From positions 8,717-72,716 of the forward strand of contig DJYO01000026.1 of NCBI GenBank assembly GCA_002450155.1: a stretch of DNA of 64,000 nt, read 5' to 3'. Position 1 is the first letter of the stretch, and each line of letters begins with the position of its first letter. A model generated the notes under the pieces. The model did not search any database, was not told the origin of the DNA, and saw only the letters and a program-made list of their open reading frames with translations. This document shows, piece after piece, positions 25,403 to 35,100 of the stretch. The stretch is from Mageeibacillus sp. UBA6976 (GTDB taxonomy: Bacteria; Bacillota; Clostridia; Saccharofermentanales; Saccharofermentanaceae). Both the position numbers and the translations under genes were made by a program.

Positions 25403-25423
25403 ATTTCGAAGGAGGTGTTTACT

Positions 25424-25954
25424 ATCTCGAAGACTAATGACAATCAGATGATTAACGATGCAATTAAGTTTGCAAACGTCCGCCTGATCAACAGCGAAGG
25501 CGAGATGATCGGTGTCGTACCGATCGAAGAAGCCAGAAAGAATGCTGAGGAGGCAGGACTCGATCTCGTTTGTATCTCACCTAATCCGGAGAATCCCGTG
25601 TGCAGGGTCATGGACTATAACAAGTTCGTATTTGAGAAGAAGAAGAGAGAGAAGGAAGCTAAGAAGAAACAGAAGGAGACCGAACTTAAAGAGGTCGGAC
25701 TCAAGCTTACGACTGATGTTCATGATATCGAAGTTAAGCGTAAGATGGTTGTTAAATTCTTAAGCAACGGAGACAGAGTTAAAGTTAACATCCGATTCAG
25801 AGGCCGCGAGATGGCATTCCAGAACAAGGGCTTCGAAGTAATGGAGAAGTTCGCCGAGGGTGTAAGCGAGTACGGTTCAGTTGACAAGACACCCAAGATT
25901 GAGGGAAGAAACATGGTTATGTATCTCTCACCCTTGAAGAAAAAATTATTTTAG
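25424..25954 (+). CDS. infC: Translation initiation factor IF-3 (AUC start codon)
   Basis: Binds the 30S subunit and checks start codons, 176 residues. INDAIKFANVRLINSEGEMIGVVPIEEA begins the N domain and a long Lys/Glu linker (about 70-90) leads to the C domain with HDIEVKRKMVVKFL and VKVNIRFRGREM. The start codon appears to be ATC at 25424: AAGGAGGT lies seven bases upstream, and any ATG further up (25370, 25382) falls within the attenuator hairpin. Non-AUG starts are a known self-limiting feature of infC (AUU in E. coli). Confidence 0.92.
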   Translation: MSKTNDNQMINDAIKFANVRLINSEGEMIGVVPIEEARKNAEEAGLDLVCISPNPENPVCRVMDYNKFVFEKKKREKEAKKKQKETELKEVGLKLTTDVHDIEVKRKMVVKFLSNGDRVKVNIRFRGREMAFQNKGFEVMEKFAEGVSEYGSVDKTPKIEGRNMVMYLSPLKKKLF

Positions 25955-25966
25955 GAGGATAAAACA

Positions 25967-26164
25967 ATGCCTAAGCAGAAGACACACAGTTCATCCAAGA
26001 AGAGATTTAAGGTAACAGGTTCCGGTAAGGTTCTTCATAAGCAGGCTTTCAGAAGTCACATTCTCTCCAAGAGACCTACCAAGAGAATGAGACACTTAAG
26101 ACACAATCAGGTTTGCTCTGATTCAAATGCAAGAGTCATCAAGAAGATGATCCCTTACGCTTAA
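25967..26164 (+). CDS. rpmI: 50S ribosomal protein L35
   Basis: 65 residues, with MPKQKTHSSSKKRFKVTGSGKVLH and SKRPTKRMRHLR, the standard L35 pattern. RBS AGGAGG. It lies 12 bases after infC. Confidence 0.98.
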   Translation: MPKQKTHSSSKKRFKVTGSGKVLHKQAFRSHILSKRPTKRMRHLRHNQVCSDSNARVIKKMIPYA

Positions 26165-26192
26165 TCGCTGAATAGTTTAGGAGGACAATATC

Positions 26193-26546
26193 ATGTCAAG
26201 AGTTAAAAGAGGAATTCGTACAAGAGCTCGTCACCATAAGGTTTTAAAGGCTGCTAAGGGTTACTGGGGTCATAAGAGCAAGCTCTTTAAGGTAGCAAAC
26301 CAGCAGGTATTAAAGTCAGGTAACTATGCATACCGTGACAGAAGAAATAAGAAGAGAAACTTCAGAAGACTCTGGATCGTTCGTATCAATGCAGCTTGCC
26401 GTCTTAACGGTATCAGCTACTCAAGATTCATGAATGGTCTTAAGAAGGCAGGCGTTGAGCTTGACCGTAAGGTTCTTTCTGATATCGCTATCACAGACGG
26501 TAACGGTTTCGCAGCACTCGTAGAGCAGGCTAAGGCAGCGCTCTGA
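26193..26546 (+). CDS. rplT: 50S ribosomal protein L20
   Basis: 117 residues with MSRVKRGIRTRARHHKVLKAAKGYWG and AYRDRRNKKRNFRRLWIVRINAA, both diagnostic. L20 is an early 50S assembly protein and the likely repressor of this operon through the leader RNA. RBS AGGAGG. Confidence 0.98.
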   Translation: MSRVKRGIRTRARHHKVLKAAKGYWGHKSKLFKVANQQVLKSGNYAYRDRRNKKRNFRRLWIVRINAACRLNGISYSRFMNGLKKAGVELDRKVLSDIAITDGNGFAALVEQAKAAL

Positions 26547-26572
26547 TACGGGTCTTGATCAAATCGCTTATT

Positions 26573-26606
26573 AAGGGTTGTTTCAATTGAAGCAACCCTT
26601 TGCTTT
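26573..26606 (+). terminator. Terminator of infC-rpmI-rplT
   Basis: AAGGGTTG and CAACCCTT flank TTTCAATTGAAG, giving an almost loopless 14-bp hairpin with one G-U pair, followed by a modest T-rich stretch. Confidence 0.7.
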
Positions 26607-26621
26607 GTATATAATTGCTTT

Positions 26622-27395
26622 ATGGTCATAACTAGCAAGGACAATCCAAAAGTCAAGTATCTTACATCTCTTCATAAGGGCAGGATATCCCGCAGTGAAG
26701 GCGTTGTCTTCATCGAGGGATTAAGGCTCTGCAGAGATGCGGTGCTGTCAGGTGTAGATGTGATCACTGCTGTATTCAGTGAGAGTTTCACTGATACCGA
26801 GGGAGTTTTTGAACCCTTATCATGTGAGAAGATAACCCTAACTGACAGCCTCTTCGAGAAGGTGGCTTCCACCGTTCATCCCCAGGGGGTCGCCCTTGTG
26901 GTCAAAAGACCTTCGTGGGAGCAGGGAATACCTTATAGAGGGGATGGCAAGGACATATACGCCGTCCTGGAGGATATTCAGGATCCGGGCAATCTCGGCA
27001 CCATCGTAAGGACTGCTGATGCCTTCGATCTTACTGCTGTTCTTATCAGCGAGAATACCACCGATCCTTTTGGCGAGAAGGCTATGCGTTCTTCTATGGG
27101 ATCCTGCTGGCATGTGCCCATAATCAGGATGCCGATGGATGGAATAATCTCTTTCCTTAAAGATAAGGATATATTGCGTCTTGCAATGCATCTTAAAGGT
27201 GACAGTCTTGCCTCATCTGACCTTTCTTTGCCCTGTGCCTTTTTTATCGGTAATGAGGGAAACGGACTTACCGAAAAATCTGCCATGGCATGCAATAAGC
27301 TTATCAAGATCGATATGCCCGGCAAGGCTGAATCTCTTAATGCTGCGGCAAGCTCGGCGATAATAGGATATGTTCTGGCAACTAAGAGGGGATGA
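26622..27395 (+). CDS. SpoU-family RNA 2'-O-methyltransferase (YsgA-like)
   Basis: A 257-residue TrmH/SpoU-class SPOUT methyltransferase. The N-terminal substrate-binding domain (ITSKDNPKVKYLTSLHKGRISR, FIEGLRL) precedes the knot domain with VLEDIQDPGNLGTIVRTADAF (motif 1), FFIGNEGNGL (motif 2) and IDMPGKAESLNAAASSAIIGY (motif 3). It modifies a ribose in rRNA or tRNA, with the exact target unknown. The position after rplT is conserved in Firmicutes. TATAAT (26610-26615) ends six bases before the ATG and no RBS is present, so the mRNA is probably leaderless. Confidence 0.9.
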   Translation: MVITSKDNPKVKYLTSLHKGRISRSEGVVFIEGLRLCRDAVLSGVDVITAVFSESFTDTEGVFEPLSCEKITLTDSLFEKVASTVHPQGVALVVKRPSWEQGIPYRGDGKDIYAVLEDIQDPGNLGTIVRTADAFDLTAVLISENTTDPFGEKAMRSSMGSCWHVPIIRMPMDGIISFLKDKDILRLAMHLKGDSLASSDLSLPCAFFIGNEGNGLTEKSAMACNKLIKIDMPGKAESLNAAASSAIIGYVLATKRG

Positions 27396-27458
27396 GCTCT
27401 TCTGTTCGTTAATATTTTATTCAAGAAAGTGCTCAATAATGTGTGATAGAATCACTTT

Positions 27459-29783
27459 ATGGTAATTAGTGGATCCGACCGTATAAATATTATTGAAGGG
27501 CAGGAAGCATCCTGGCTTTTTGAATGTAATGATGCAGATTTTGCAGCCTGCACTCCTTCTGATGACGGTTTTAATTTTAGTATTGATACCGGTTCTTTAT
27601 TCGGCAGTCCTTTACTATTCGGTCTTAATGATGTTTCCGTAAGGTCTGCTTCTCGCTATGAATTCTCATTCCTGGGCAAAGCCAATATCGAGACGGAGAT
27701 ACTCCTGAGATTTATCTGTGATGATTCATGTGAGAGTCTTATCAAGATATGTCTTGATAAGGTAGCTCAGCGACATATTGTATATTTCAGACCATCCGGT
27801 AAAGCAGCTTCCATAGGCAGAGTCAGGATAGAGTTTGATCTTGGAGGCAATAATTCAGCTTCCAGTATCTCTATCTCTGAACTTGTATTTACAGAACTTG
27901 ACGAAGTGCCTGATAAGCGCAAGACAATAGCCGTATGCGGTGTCTGGGCTGATGCAGAGAACTACAATAAGTTCCTGAGCTCTCTTATAAGACCTGATAT
28001 TATCAAGGATTATGTGATAGCAAGCTTTACTTTTACAGCGCCTTATATGTCGGATATTAACGTTGATACAGAGATAGAATTTTCTAATGTGATAAGGACT
28101 TATAATATTGCTGCTATCGTTATCTTTGCTGAGATGATCAAGTCCCAGGCCCTTATCGATAAGCTTAGAGGGATAGGACGCGAGCTTAATATCCCGGTAG
28201 TCATAATAGAACGCAGGATCGAAGGTACGGTCAACGGTCTGTTTAACTATGCAAGAGGATTTGAATCCATAGTAAGGCACGTTATCGAGGATCACAAGAT
28301 AAAAGACGTTAAGATGATCGCGGGCTACCGCAATAACGATTATTCTCTTGAGAGAGAAGAGATCTTTAAGCGTGTCATGAACGAACACGGCTATGAGGTC
28401 ACGGATGATGACATTATCTATGGTGATTTCTATGCTGCCAAGACAAAACATGTTTTGCTCGAGAAATTCAGTAATGGCATGACTGTTCCAAAAGCCTTTA
28501 TATGTGCCAACGACTCCATGGCAACCGGTGTATGTGATCTGCTCAGGACCATGGGGCTTAATGTCCCAGGTGATTGCCTGGTAACTGGTTTTGACGGAGC
28601 CTGGTGCGGCAGATACCACAATCCTGTAATAACAACCTGTGAGCCTGATTTCTACAAGATCGGTGATACACTGATCAGCATATTGAACGATCCTGATATA
28701 ACTGATTATTCGTCCCTTGATCAAGTCTTCGAGATGGACTATAAGCTTGTATTAAACGGTTCCTGCGGATGCGTCTCCAGGAGCAGGCATGATCTTGAAG
28801 AAGTGGTGAATGACCTTGCCCTTGCTTATCAGGATTATCTGTATCATGATTCCGAGATGGGTATATTCATTACCAGAAATCATAATATCGAGAATATTGA
28901 TTCGTCTGTCGAGGATATCGATAAAGCATTGTGGCTCTGGCCGGAACAATACTTCTTTATCAGCCTTACCAACAGCCCTGATCATATCCATGCTCTGTTC
29001 AGGGGGTCTTCTGCAGATAAGCATTACAAGGAGATCTATTACGGTATGGAAGGTCCGTTCCCTGAGATAGACAGGATGCTTCAGCGCTTAAGCGGCGTCA
29101 ATATAATACTAACAAGGCAGATAAGGGCGAATGCCAAATCCTATGGCTATATCAGCGCTGCCATGAGTGATATACCGCTCAGGACAGAACAGAGATATGA
29201 GGAATTCGGCACTTATATATCTACCATGGTTAATTCGGTATATAACCTGACAGGCCTCATGGAAGCTAACAGCAAGATCAGGAGCATGAGCGAGCTCGAC
29301 TATCTGACCGGTCTTTATAACAGGAGAGGTTTCCTTAATCTCTGCAACAATACTATCCTGAGCAAGGATAATTACGGCAAGGTATTTATCCTCTTCTCCG
29401 TTGATATGGACGGACTTAAGGTCATAAACGATACATACGGCCATGCTGAAGGTGACAGGAGCCTCAGGATATTAGCCCATGCTCTTACTTATGTTTGCGG
29501 AAAGAAGGGTTTTGCCGCAAGATATGGCGGTGATGAATTTGCTTTTGCAATAATAACTGACGGTAATACTGGTGCCTTAACTGAGGAACTCAAGCATAAT
29601 CTGAGAGACTTTATGCTTAAGGAATGCCGTAAGCTTAATATCAGTTACACAGTCAGAGCCAGCATCGGATACTCAACCTGTATCATCGGTGAGAACGTTA
29701 ATCTTGAATCTCTTATGCATACAGCAGATGAAGAGATGTATTCCAATAAGAAAGAACGTAAACAGACCGGCAGGGATATTTGA
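27459..29783 (+). CDS. Soluble diguanylate cyclase with LacI-type ligand-binding domain
   Basis: 774 residues with no membrane segment. Residues 1-145 form a beta-rich domain resembling a carbohydrate-binding fold. Residues about 155-435 form a LacI/PBP1-like sugar-sensor domain: KRKTIAVCGVW, IPVVIIERRIEG, IVRHVIEDHKIKDVKMIAG, ICANDSMATGVCDLL and LVTGFDGAWCGRYHNPVITT. After an unclassified middle region comes a GGDEF domain (about 615-774) with ELDYLTGLYNRRGF, FSVDMDGLKVINDTYGH and ARYGGDEFAFA. The sensor domain lacks a DNA-binding helix-turn-helix. It probably makes c-di-GMP in response to a cytoplasmic sugar. The ATG lies six bases after TAGAAT and has no RBS. Confidence 0.88.
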   Translation: MVISGSDRINIIEGQEASWLFECNDADFAACTPSDDGFNFSIDTGSLFGSPLLFGLNDVSVRSASRYEFSFLGKANIETEILLRFICDDSCESLIKICLDKVAQRHIVYFRPSGKAASIGRVRIEFDLGGNNSASSISISELVFTELDEVPDKRKTIAVCGVWADAENYNKFLSSLIRPDIIKDYVIASFTFTAPYMSDINVDTEIEFSNVIRTYNIAAIVIFAEMIKSQALIDKLRGIGRELNIPVVIIERRIEGTVNGLFNYARGFESIVRHVIEDHKIKDVKMIAGYRNNDYSLEREEIFKRVMNEHGYEVTDDDIIYGDFYAAKTKHVLLEKFSNGMTVPKAFICANDSMATGVCDLLRTMGLNVPGDCLVTGFDGAWCGRYHNPVITTCEPDFYKIGDTLISILNDPDITDYSSLDQVFEMDYKLVLNGSCGCVSRSRHDLEEVVNDLALAYQDYLYHDSEMGIFITRNHNIENIDSSVEDIDKALWLWPEQYFFISLTNSPDHIHALFRGSSADKHYKEIYYGMEGPFPEIDRMLQRLSGVNIILTRQIRANAKSYGYISAAMSDIPLRTEQRYEEFGTYISTMVNSVYNLTGLMEANSKIRSMSELDYLTGLYNRRGFLNLCNNTILSKDNYGKVFILFSVDMDGLKVINDTYGHAEGDRSLRILAHALTYVCGKKGFAARYGGDEFAFAIITDGNTGALTEELKHNLRDFMLKECRKLNISYTVRASIGYSTCIIGENVNLESLMHTADEEMYSNKKERKQTGRDI

Positions 29784-29875
29784 TCTAAATACTAATCTCT
29801 ATAAAAATCAATAAATATTGCTATTTTTCTCCTAAATGTTAAAATTGTTTTATCATAATATAGGGAGGAGTCTTT

Positions 29876-30490
29876 ATGTTTTCCAAAAAGTGCTGCATTT
29901 GCGGTTCTTCTTGCATTTTTTTTAAGAACAAGAAGATCGAGATGAAGTCATATCTTTGCGACGAATGCGAAGCTAAGTGCAGCAGATTTGTTAACGTAGA
30001 GAATCTTAAGGTATCAGAGATCAAAGCCCATATAGAATTGATGGCCAAAGAAGACAAGATCTATAATGAATATTTTGCAGACGGCAATTCTCTGGTATTG
30101 TATCCGAATCCTCCTATCCTGGAGTCCATTGTCTTTAATGACAGCGTTGGACTGTTTGCGATAAGACGCAAGAACGAGACAGCGGGTAAGGTAGCAGACG
30201 TATTCCGCTACGATGAGGTCGAATCCTATATCAAGTTCGCCACAACTGCGGATAATGGGCAGGGAATAAGGGTTTTTAAATCTGACGGACTGCTCATCAG
30301 GTTTAAGAATTCCCATTATGCCAAGGATGGCGTAAGGATCTATATGCGAAGCCGTGAGTCTGAACATGATTATGTTGACGAGGTTATCAACAGGTTCGAC
30401 CATATCCTTGGCAAGGTGGGGGACGTTGAGTGCAATGAGGACAAGATGGTCCTTTTTACCCATGCCGCAGACAAACTTTTGTCAAATTAG
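29876..30490 (+). CDS. Zinc-ribbon protein of unknown function (DUF4428-like N-terminus)
   Basis: 204 residues, cytoplasmic. The N-terminus carries two Cys pairs, CCICGSSC and CDECEAKC (about 6-40), forming a probable zinc ribbon. The rest (about 75-175) is a beta-rich domain with IVFNDSVGLFAIRRKNE, VFRYDEVESYIKF and GLLIRFKNSHYAKDGVRIYM, reminiscent of PH-like domains that follow short zinc ribbons in Clostridia. Function is unknown. RBS AGGGAGGAG; monocistronic. Confidence 0.65.
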   Translation: MFSKKCCICGSSCIFFKNKKIEMKSYLCDECEAKCSRFVNVENLKVSEIKAHIELMAKEDKIYNEYFADGNSLVLYPNPPILESIVFNDSVGLFAIRRKNETAGKVADVFRYDEVESYIKFATTADNGQGIRVFKSDGLLIRFKNSHYAKDGVRIYMRSRESEHDYVDEVINRFDHILGKVGDVECNEDKMVLFTHAADKLLSN

Positions 30491-30536
30491 AATAAAATAA
30501 ACCGTTAATGCCCCCGTCATCCTGTCATTTATAAGT

Positions 30537-30565
30537 CATTAGTTGATTTCCTAATGTGCTATAAT
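30537..30565 (+). promoter_or_regulatory. Promoter of citrate synthase with overlapping inverted repeat
   Basis: TATAAT at 30560-30565 is preceded by CATTAG (30537-30542) and CTAATG (30551-30556), a perfect 6-bp inverted repeat spaced by eight bases. It lies across the -35/spacer region and could be an operator. Confidence 0.45.
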
Positions 30566-30598
30566 ATGACGCAGATTAATCAGGAAGGTCTTTTGTTT

Positions 30599-31966
30599 AT
30601 GGATAAGCAAGACAGAGAAGTGCTTATTAATGAGCTTGCAGATGTTGCAAGCATAAAGTCTCATATCAATCCGGAATTATACGCCAGGTATAATGTTAAG
30701 AGAGGTCTGCGCAATAATGACGGCACAGGCGTTCTCGTAGGTCTTACCGAGGTCGGCGAAGTAATGAGTTACATTGTTGATGACGCAGACAGGATCCCTG
30801 TCGAAGGTAAGCTCTACTATCAGGGCTACGATGTAACCCAATTGGTTGAAGGATTCTTCCCTAATGGCAGATATGGTTACGAGGAGACGGCATTTCTCCT
30901 TCTTACAGGTGATCTCCCTACATCTGATGAGCTTGTCAGATTCAATGACTATCTGTCCAGCGTCCGCCCGCTTCCTGATGGCTTTACCGAGGACATGATC
31001 CTCAAGGCGCCCTCTCCGGATGTCATGAATAAGCTCGCAAGATCTGTTCTCGCCATGTATTCCTACGACGATAACCCTGACAGTATCGATATTCCTAATG
31101 TAGTAAGGCAGTGTACTGAGCTCATTGCAAGATTCCCGGTACTTATCTCCTACGGTTATATGGCAAGACGCCACTATATCGAGAAGAGGGGGCTGTTCAT
31201 ACACAATCCCAAGCCGGAATACAATACAGCTCAGAATATCCTGCATCTGATAAGACCTGACGGTAAGTTTACCGAGCTTGAAGCAAGGATCTTAGACCTT
31301 ATGCTTGTACTCCATGCTGAGCATGGCGGCGGCAACAACTCTTCTTTCGTTACTCACGCAGTATCCTCGACAGGTTCTGACACTTATTCTGTAATAGCTT
31401 CCGCAGTAGGCTCTCTCAAGGGACCTCAGCATGGAGGTGCTTCCGGCAAGGCTTATGCCATGATGAAGGAACTCAGAGAGAATGTATCGGACTGGACAGA
31501 CGATAAGCAGATCAAGGATTACCTTACCAAGATCATGAAGAAGGAAGCTTTCGACCATTCCGGTCTTATCTACGGTATCGGTCATGCTGTATATACACTC
31601 TCAGATCCGAGAACTGTTACTATCAGAAAGTATGCCGAGCTCCTTGCAAAAGACAAGAACGCAATGGATCTTTATAATCTCTATCTCAGCGTCGAGAGAC
31701 TTGCTCCCGAGGTATTCCATGAGGTTAAGAAGTCCGATAAGATCGTCTGTGCCAATGTTGATTTCTTTGCAGGACTCGTATATTCCATGCTGGATATCCC
31801 TTCTGAACTTTACACTCCGCTGTTTGCCTGCGGAAGGATCGCAGGATGGAGCGCTCACAGGATCGAGGAGATCGTATCCGGAGGCAGGATAATAAGGCCT
31901 GCGTTCAAGTGCGTTAAGAAGAGAAGACCTTATACTCCGCTCGAAAATAGAGAAGATGTGTTATAA
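30599..31966 (+). CDS. Citrate/2-methylcitrate synthase
   Basis: Condenses oxaloacetate with acetyl-CoA (or propionyl-CoA), probably as the entry to glutamate synthesis in an anaerobe. 455 residues. Catalytic residues are visible as LVLHAEHGGGNNSSF, SLKGPQHGGASGKAY (His), IYGIGHAVYTLSDPR (His) and NVDFFAGLVYSML (Asp). The usual GxGHRVY Arg is Ala here, a change I associate with the clostridial subgroup. An in-frame ATG at 30554 precedes the -10 box and is rejected. TTG 30593 is an alternative start with better RBS spacing. Confidence 0.9.
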   Translation: MDKQDREVLINELADVASIKSHINPELYARYNVKRGLRNNDGTGVLVGLTEVGEVMSYIVDDADRIPVEGKLYYQGYDVTQLVEGFFPNGRYGYEETAFLLLTGDLPTSDELVRFNDYLSSVRPLPDGFTEDMILKAPSPDVMNKLARSVLAMYSYDDNPDSIDIPNVVRQCTELIARFPVLISYGYMARRHYIEKRGLFIHNPKPEYNTAQNILHLIRPDGKFTELEARILDLMLVLHAEHGGGNNSSFVTHAVSSTGSDTYSVIASAVGSLKGPQHGGASGKAYAMMKELRENVSDWTDDKQIKDYLTKIMKKEAFDHSGLIYGIGHAVYTLSDPRTVTIRKYAELLAKDKNAMDLYNLYLSVERLAPEVFHEVKKSDKIVCANVDFFAGLVYSMLDIPSELYTPLFACGRIAGWSAHRIEEIVSGGRIIRPAFKCVKKRRPYTPLENREDVL

Positions 31967-31970
31967 ACAC

Positions 31971-31999
31971 TTGCGTTAATTTTCGCCTTGTGGTAATAT
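31971..31999 (+). promoter_or_regulatory. Promoter of tRNA-Glu
   Basis: TTGCGT (31971-31976), a 17-base spacer and TAATAT (31994-31999) with an upstream TGG extension. Confidence 0.65.
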
Positions 32000-32018
32000 A
32001 CACGGGCAAAAGTTAATC

Positions 32019-32093
32019 GGCCCCATGGTCAAGTGGTTAAGACGGCGCCCTCTCACGGCGCAATCAGCGGTTCGAATCCGCTTGGGGTCACCA
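32019..32093 (+). tRNA. tRNA-Glu(CTC)
   Basis: Acceptor stem GGCCCCA/TGGGGTC, D arm TGGTCAAGTGGTTAAGACG, anticodon arm CGCCCTCTCACGGCG with anticodon CTC, T loop TTCGAAT, and encoded CCA. Confidence 0.95.
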
Positions 32094-32102
32094 GTAATCC
32101 TA

Positions 32103-32136
32103 TTAAGCTCCGTTTATCGGAGCTTAATTCATTTTT
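32103..32136 (+). terminator. Terminator of tRNA-Glu
   Basis: TTAAGCTCCG and CGGAGCTTAA form a perfect 10-bp stem, with TTTTT slightly downstream. Confidence 0.8.
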
Positions 32137-32180
32137 GCACAGAATTAAGATATAAATCGTGGTATAATGCTTTGACTAAT

Positions 32181-35100
32181 ATGGAAGAGAATAAGTACAT
32201 AAAGATAAGGGGTGCCCGAGAGCATAACCTTAAGAATATAGATATCGATATACCTAGAAGGGAACTGGTCGTTCTGACCGGTCTGTCCGGATCAGGCAAG
32301 TCTTCACTTGCTTTCGATACCATATATGCAGAAGGTCAGAGAAGATATGTTGAATCCCTGTCTTCGTATGCCAGGATGTTCCTGGGACAGTTAGAGAAGC
32401 CGGATCTTGATTCTATAGAAGGTCTGTCTCCCGCAATATCCATTGACCAGAAATCAACGGTTGTAAATCCCAGATCCACAGTTGGAACGGTTACTGAGAT
32501 ATACGATTACTTCAGACTGCTCTACGCAAGAGTAGGTGAGGCCTTCTGTCCTAACTGCGGCAAGGCCATCAAGCGGCAGACCATAGACCAGATCATAGAT
32601 AAGCTCCAGGATTATGCCGAGGGAACCAAGATGATCATCTATGCGCCTATGGTAAGGGGTAAGAAGGGCGAATTTGCTAAGCTCTTTGACTCATTCCGCA
32701 AGCAGGGTTTTGTCAGGGTCAAGGTAGACGGCATAATGTACGAGCTTGACGAGGAGATCAAGCTCAATAAGAACAATAAACACGAGATCGAGGTCGTTGT
32801 TGACCGTATAGTCTACAAGGAGAGCAACAGGACCAGGCTTTACGACTCCTGTGAGACAGCTCTTAAACTTTCAGACGGTCTTTTGCTCGTAGAATGTCAG
32901 ACAGCAAAAGAGACTGATGACGGCAGCAGGGAATACGAGACTTCAGAGGAGTTCTTCTCCCAGAATATGGCTTGCCCTGACTGCGGCATATCCTTCCCGG
33001 AGATAAATACAAGGAGCTTCTCCTTCAACAGTCCCGAGGGTGCATGCCCCAACTGTTCTGGTATCGGAACCCTTACAAGTGTTGATCCTGAGCTTTGTAT
33101 CACCAACTCCAAGCTCTCCATAAATGAAGGCGCCATAAGGACAGCCGGTTGGAACTTCGACGATGTTAAGAGCTGGGGCAGGGGTTTTATCGAAGCTTTG
33201 GCCGAGAATTACAACTTCTCTCTTGATACGCCGTATTATAAGCTCCCGCAGAAGATAAAAGACATAATTCTCTACGGTAATGACGGGGTCAAGATGAAGA
33301 TCGATACATCTAACTCCGCATACCCGAGGAGTGGTGATTACTATGCAGCATGGGAGGGACTTGTTCCCGGTGTCAGGAGACGCTACAGGGAGGCGATGAG
33401 CGAAGAAGCCAAGGCTTCCTACGAGAAGTATCTTAGCATCGATGTATGTCCTGTCTGCCATGGCAAGAGACTTAATCCTACGGTCTTATCCGTCAAGATC
33501 GGCGGTATCAATATCAGTGAGCTCTGTGATATGTCCGTCAAGAACATGATCACTTTCTTTAAAGGTCTTAAGTTCTCTTCAAAGAACAGTGAGATCGCTT
33601 CTCCCATAATGCGTGAAGTTAGATCCAGGCTGGATTTCCTATACGATGTGGGATTGGACTATATGACCTTATCCCGTTCATCAGCTACCTTGTCAGGCGG
33701 AGAAGCCCAGAGGATAAGACTGGCAACCCAGATCGGTGCCGGGCTTCAGGGCGTTCTTTATGTATTGGATGAGCCCTCTATTGGTCTGCATCAAAGAGAT
33801 AACGATAAACTGATCAATACTCTTTATAAGTTAAGAGACCTCGGCAATTCCATAATCGTTGTAGAGCACGACGAGGATACCATGAGAGCTGCAGATCATA
33901 TAGTTGACATCGGTCCCGGTGCAGGTTCTTTCGGCGGCGAGGTAGTGGCTCAGGGCAAGATAGAGGACATTATCAGTGCGCCTTTGTCTGTAACAGGAGA
34001 ATATCTGTCAGGCAAGAAGTTTATACCTGTTCCCATCAACAGGAGGAAAGCTGATCCCAAGAAGGTGTTAACTATTAAGAATGCATCTGTTAATAATTTA
34101 AAGAACATAGATGTATCTATACCCATAGGATTATTTACCGTCATCACCGGTGTATCGGGATCAGGCAAATCGTCACTTATAAACTCTACTCTGGTTCCTT
34201 ATCTGTCTCATGAGCTTAACGGAGCACGTAAGCAGAGAGTTAAGTGTGACAGGATCACAGGGTATTCGAATCTTGATAAGATAATCTGCATAGATCAGAG
34301 CCCCATAGGCAGGACTCCAAGGAGTAATCCGGCTACATATATCGGTCTATTTGACCTGATAAGGAAGCTTTATGCCGCAACTCCTGACGCCAAGCAGAGA
34401 GGCTATGCTGCAGGCAGGTTCAGCTTTAATACCAAGGGCGGCAGGTGTGAGGCCTGTCAGGGAGACGGCGTTAACAGGATAGAGATGAACTTCCTGCCTG
34501 ATATCTATGTTAAGTGCGATGTGTGCAAGGGCAGACGTTACAACAGGGAGACTCTTGAGGTCAGATATAACGGCAAGAATATTGCTGATGTTCTGGATAT
34601 GTCTGTAGATGAGGCCTGTGAGTTCTTTAAGAACCAGCAGTCTATATACAGGAAGGTCAGGACACTTCAGGAAGTAGGACTCGGCTATATCAAGTTAGGA
34701 CAGCCCTCTACTACGCTGTCAGGTGGCGAGGCACAGAGGATCAAGCTGGCATCCGAGCTCTCCAAACGCTCCACCGGCAAGACTATATATGTGCTCGATG
34801 AGCCCACTACAGGCCTGCATGTTGCAGACGTTCACAAGCTTGTTGACATTTTAGAGCGCTTAACTGAGAATAAGAATACTGTGGTCGTAATCGAGCATAA
34901 TCTTGATGTTATCAAGACGGCAGACCATATTATTGATATGGGGCCCGAGAGTGGGGATGATGGAGGACAGGTCATAGCAACCGGTACACCGGAGGAGATC
35001 TGCAAGGTCCGGAAGTCATATACCGGACAGTTCTTAAAGCCCATTCTTTCCAGAGCTAAAGAGAATGGACAATACCGAGATATATCTGCATTCATCGATA

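Noticed and set aside
25370..25423. ATG start for infC inside the attenuator
   Set aside because: No RBS, and the region forms the terminator hairpin; family alignment begins after 25424.
32025..32180. 52-codon N-terminal extension of uvrA
   Set aside because: It overlaps tRNA-Glu and its terminator; UvrA normally begins as at 32181.
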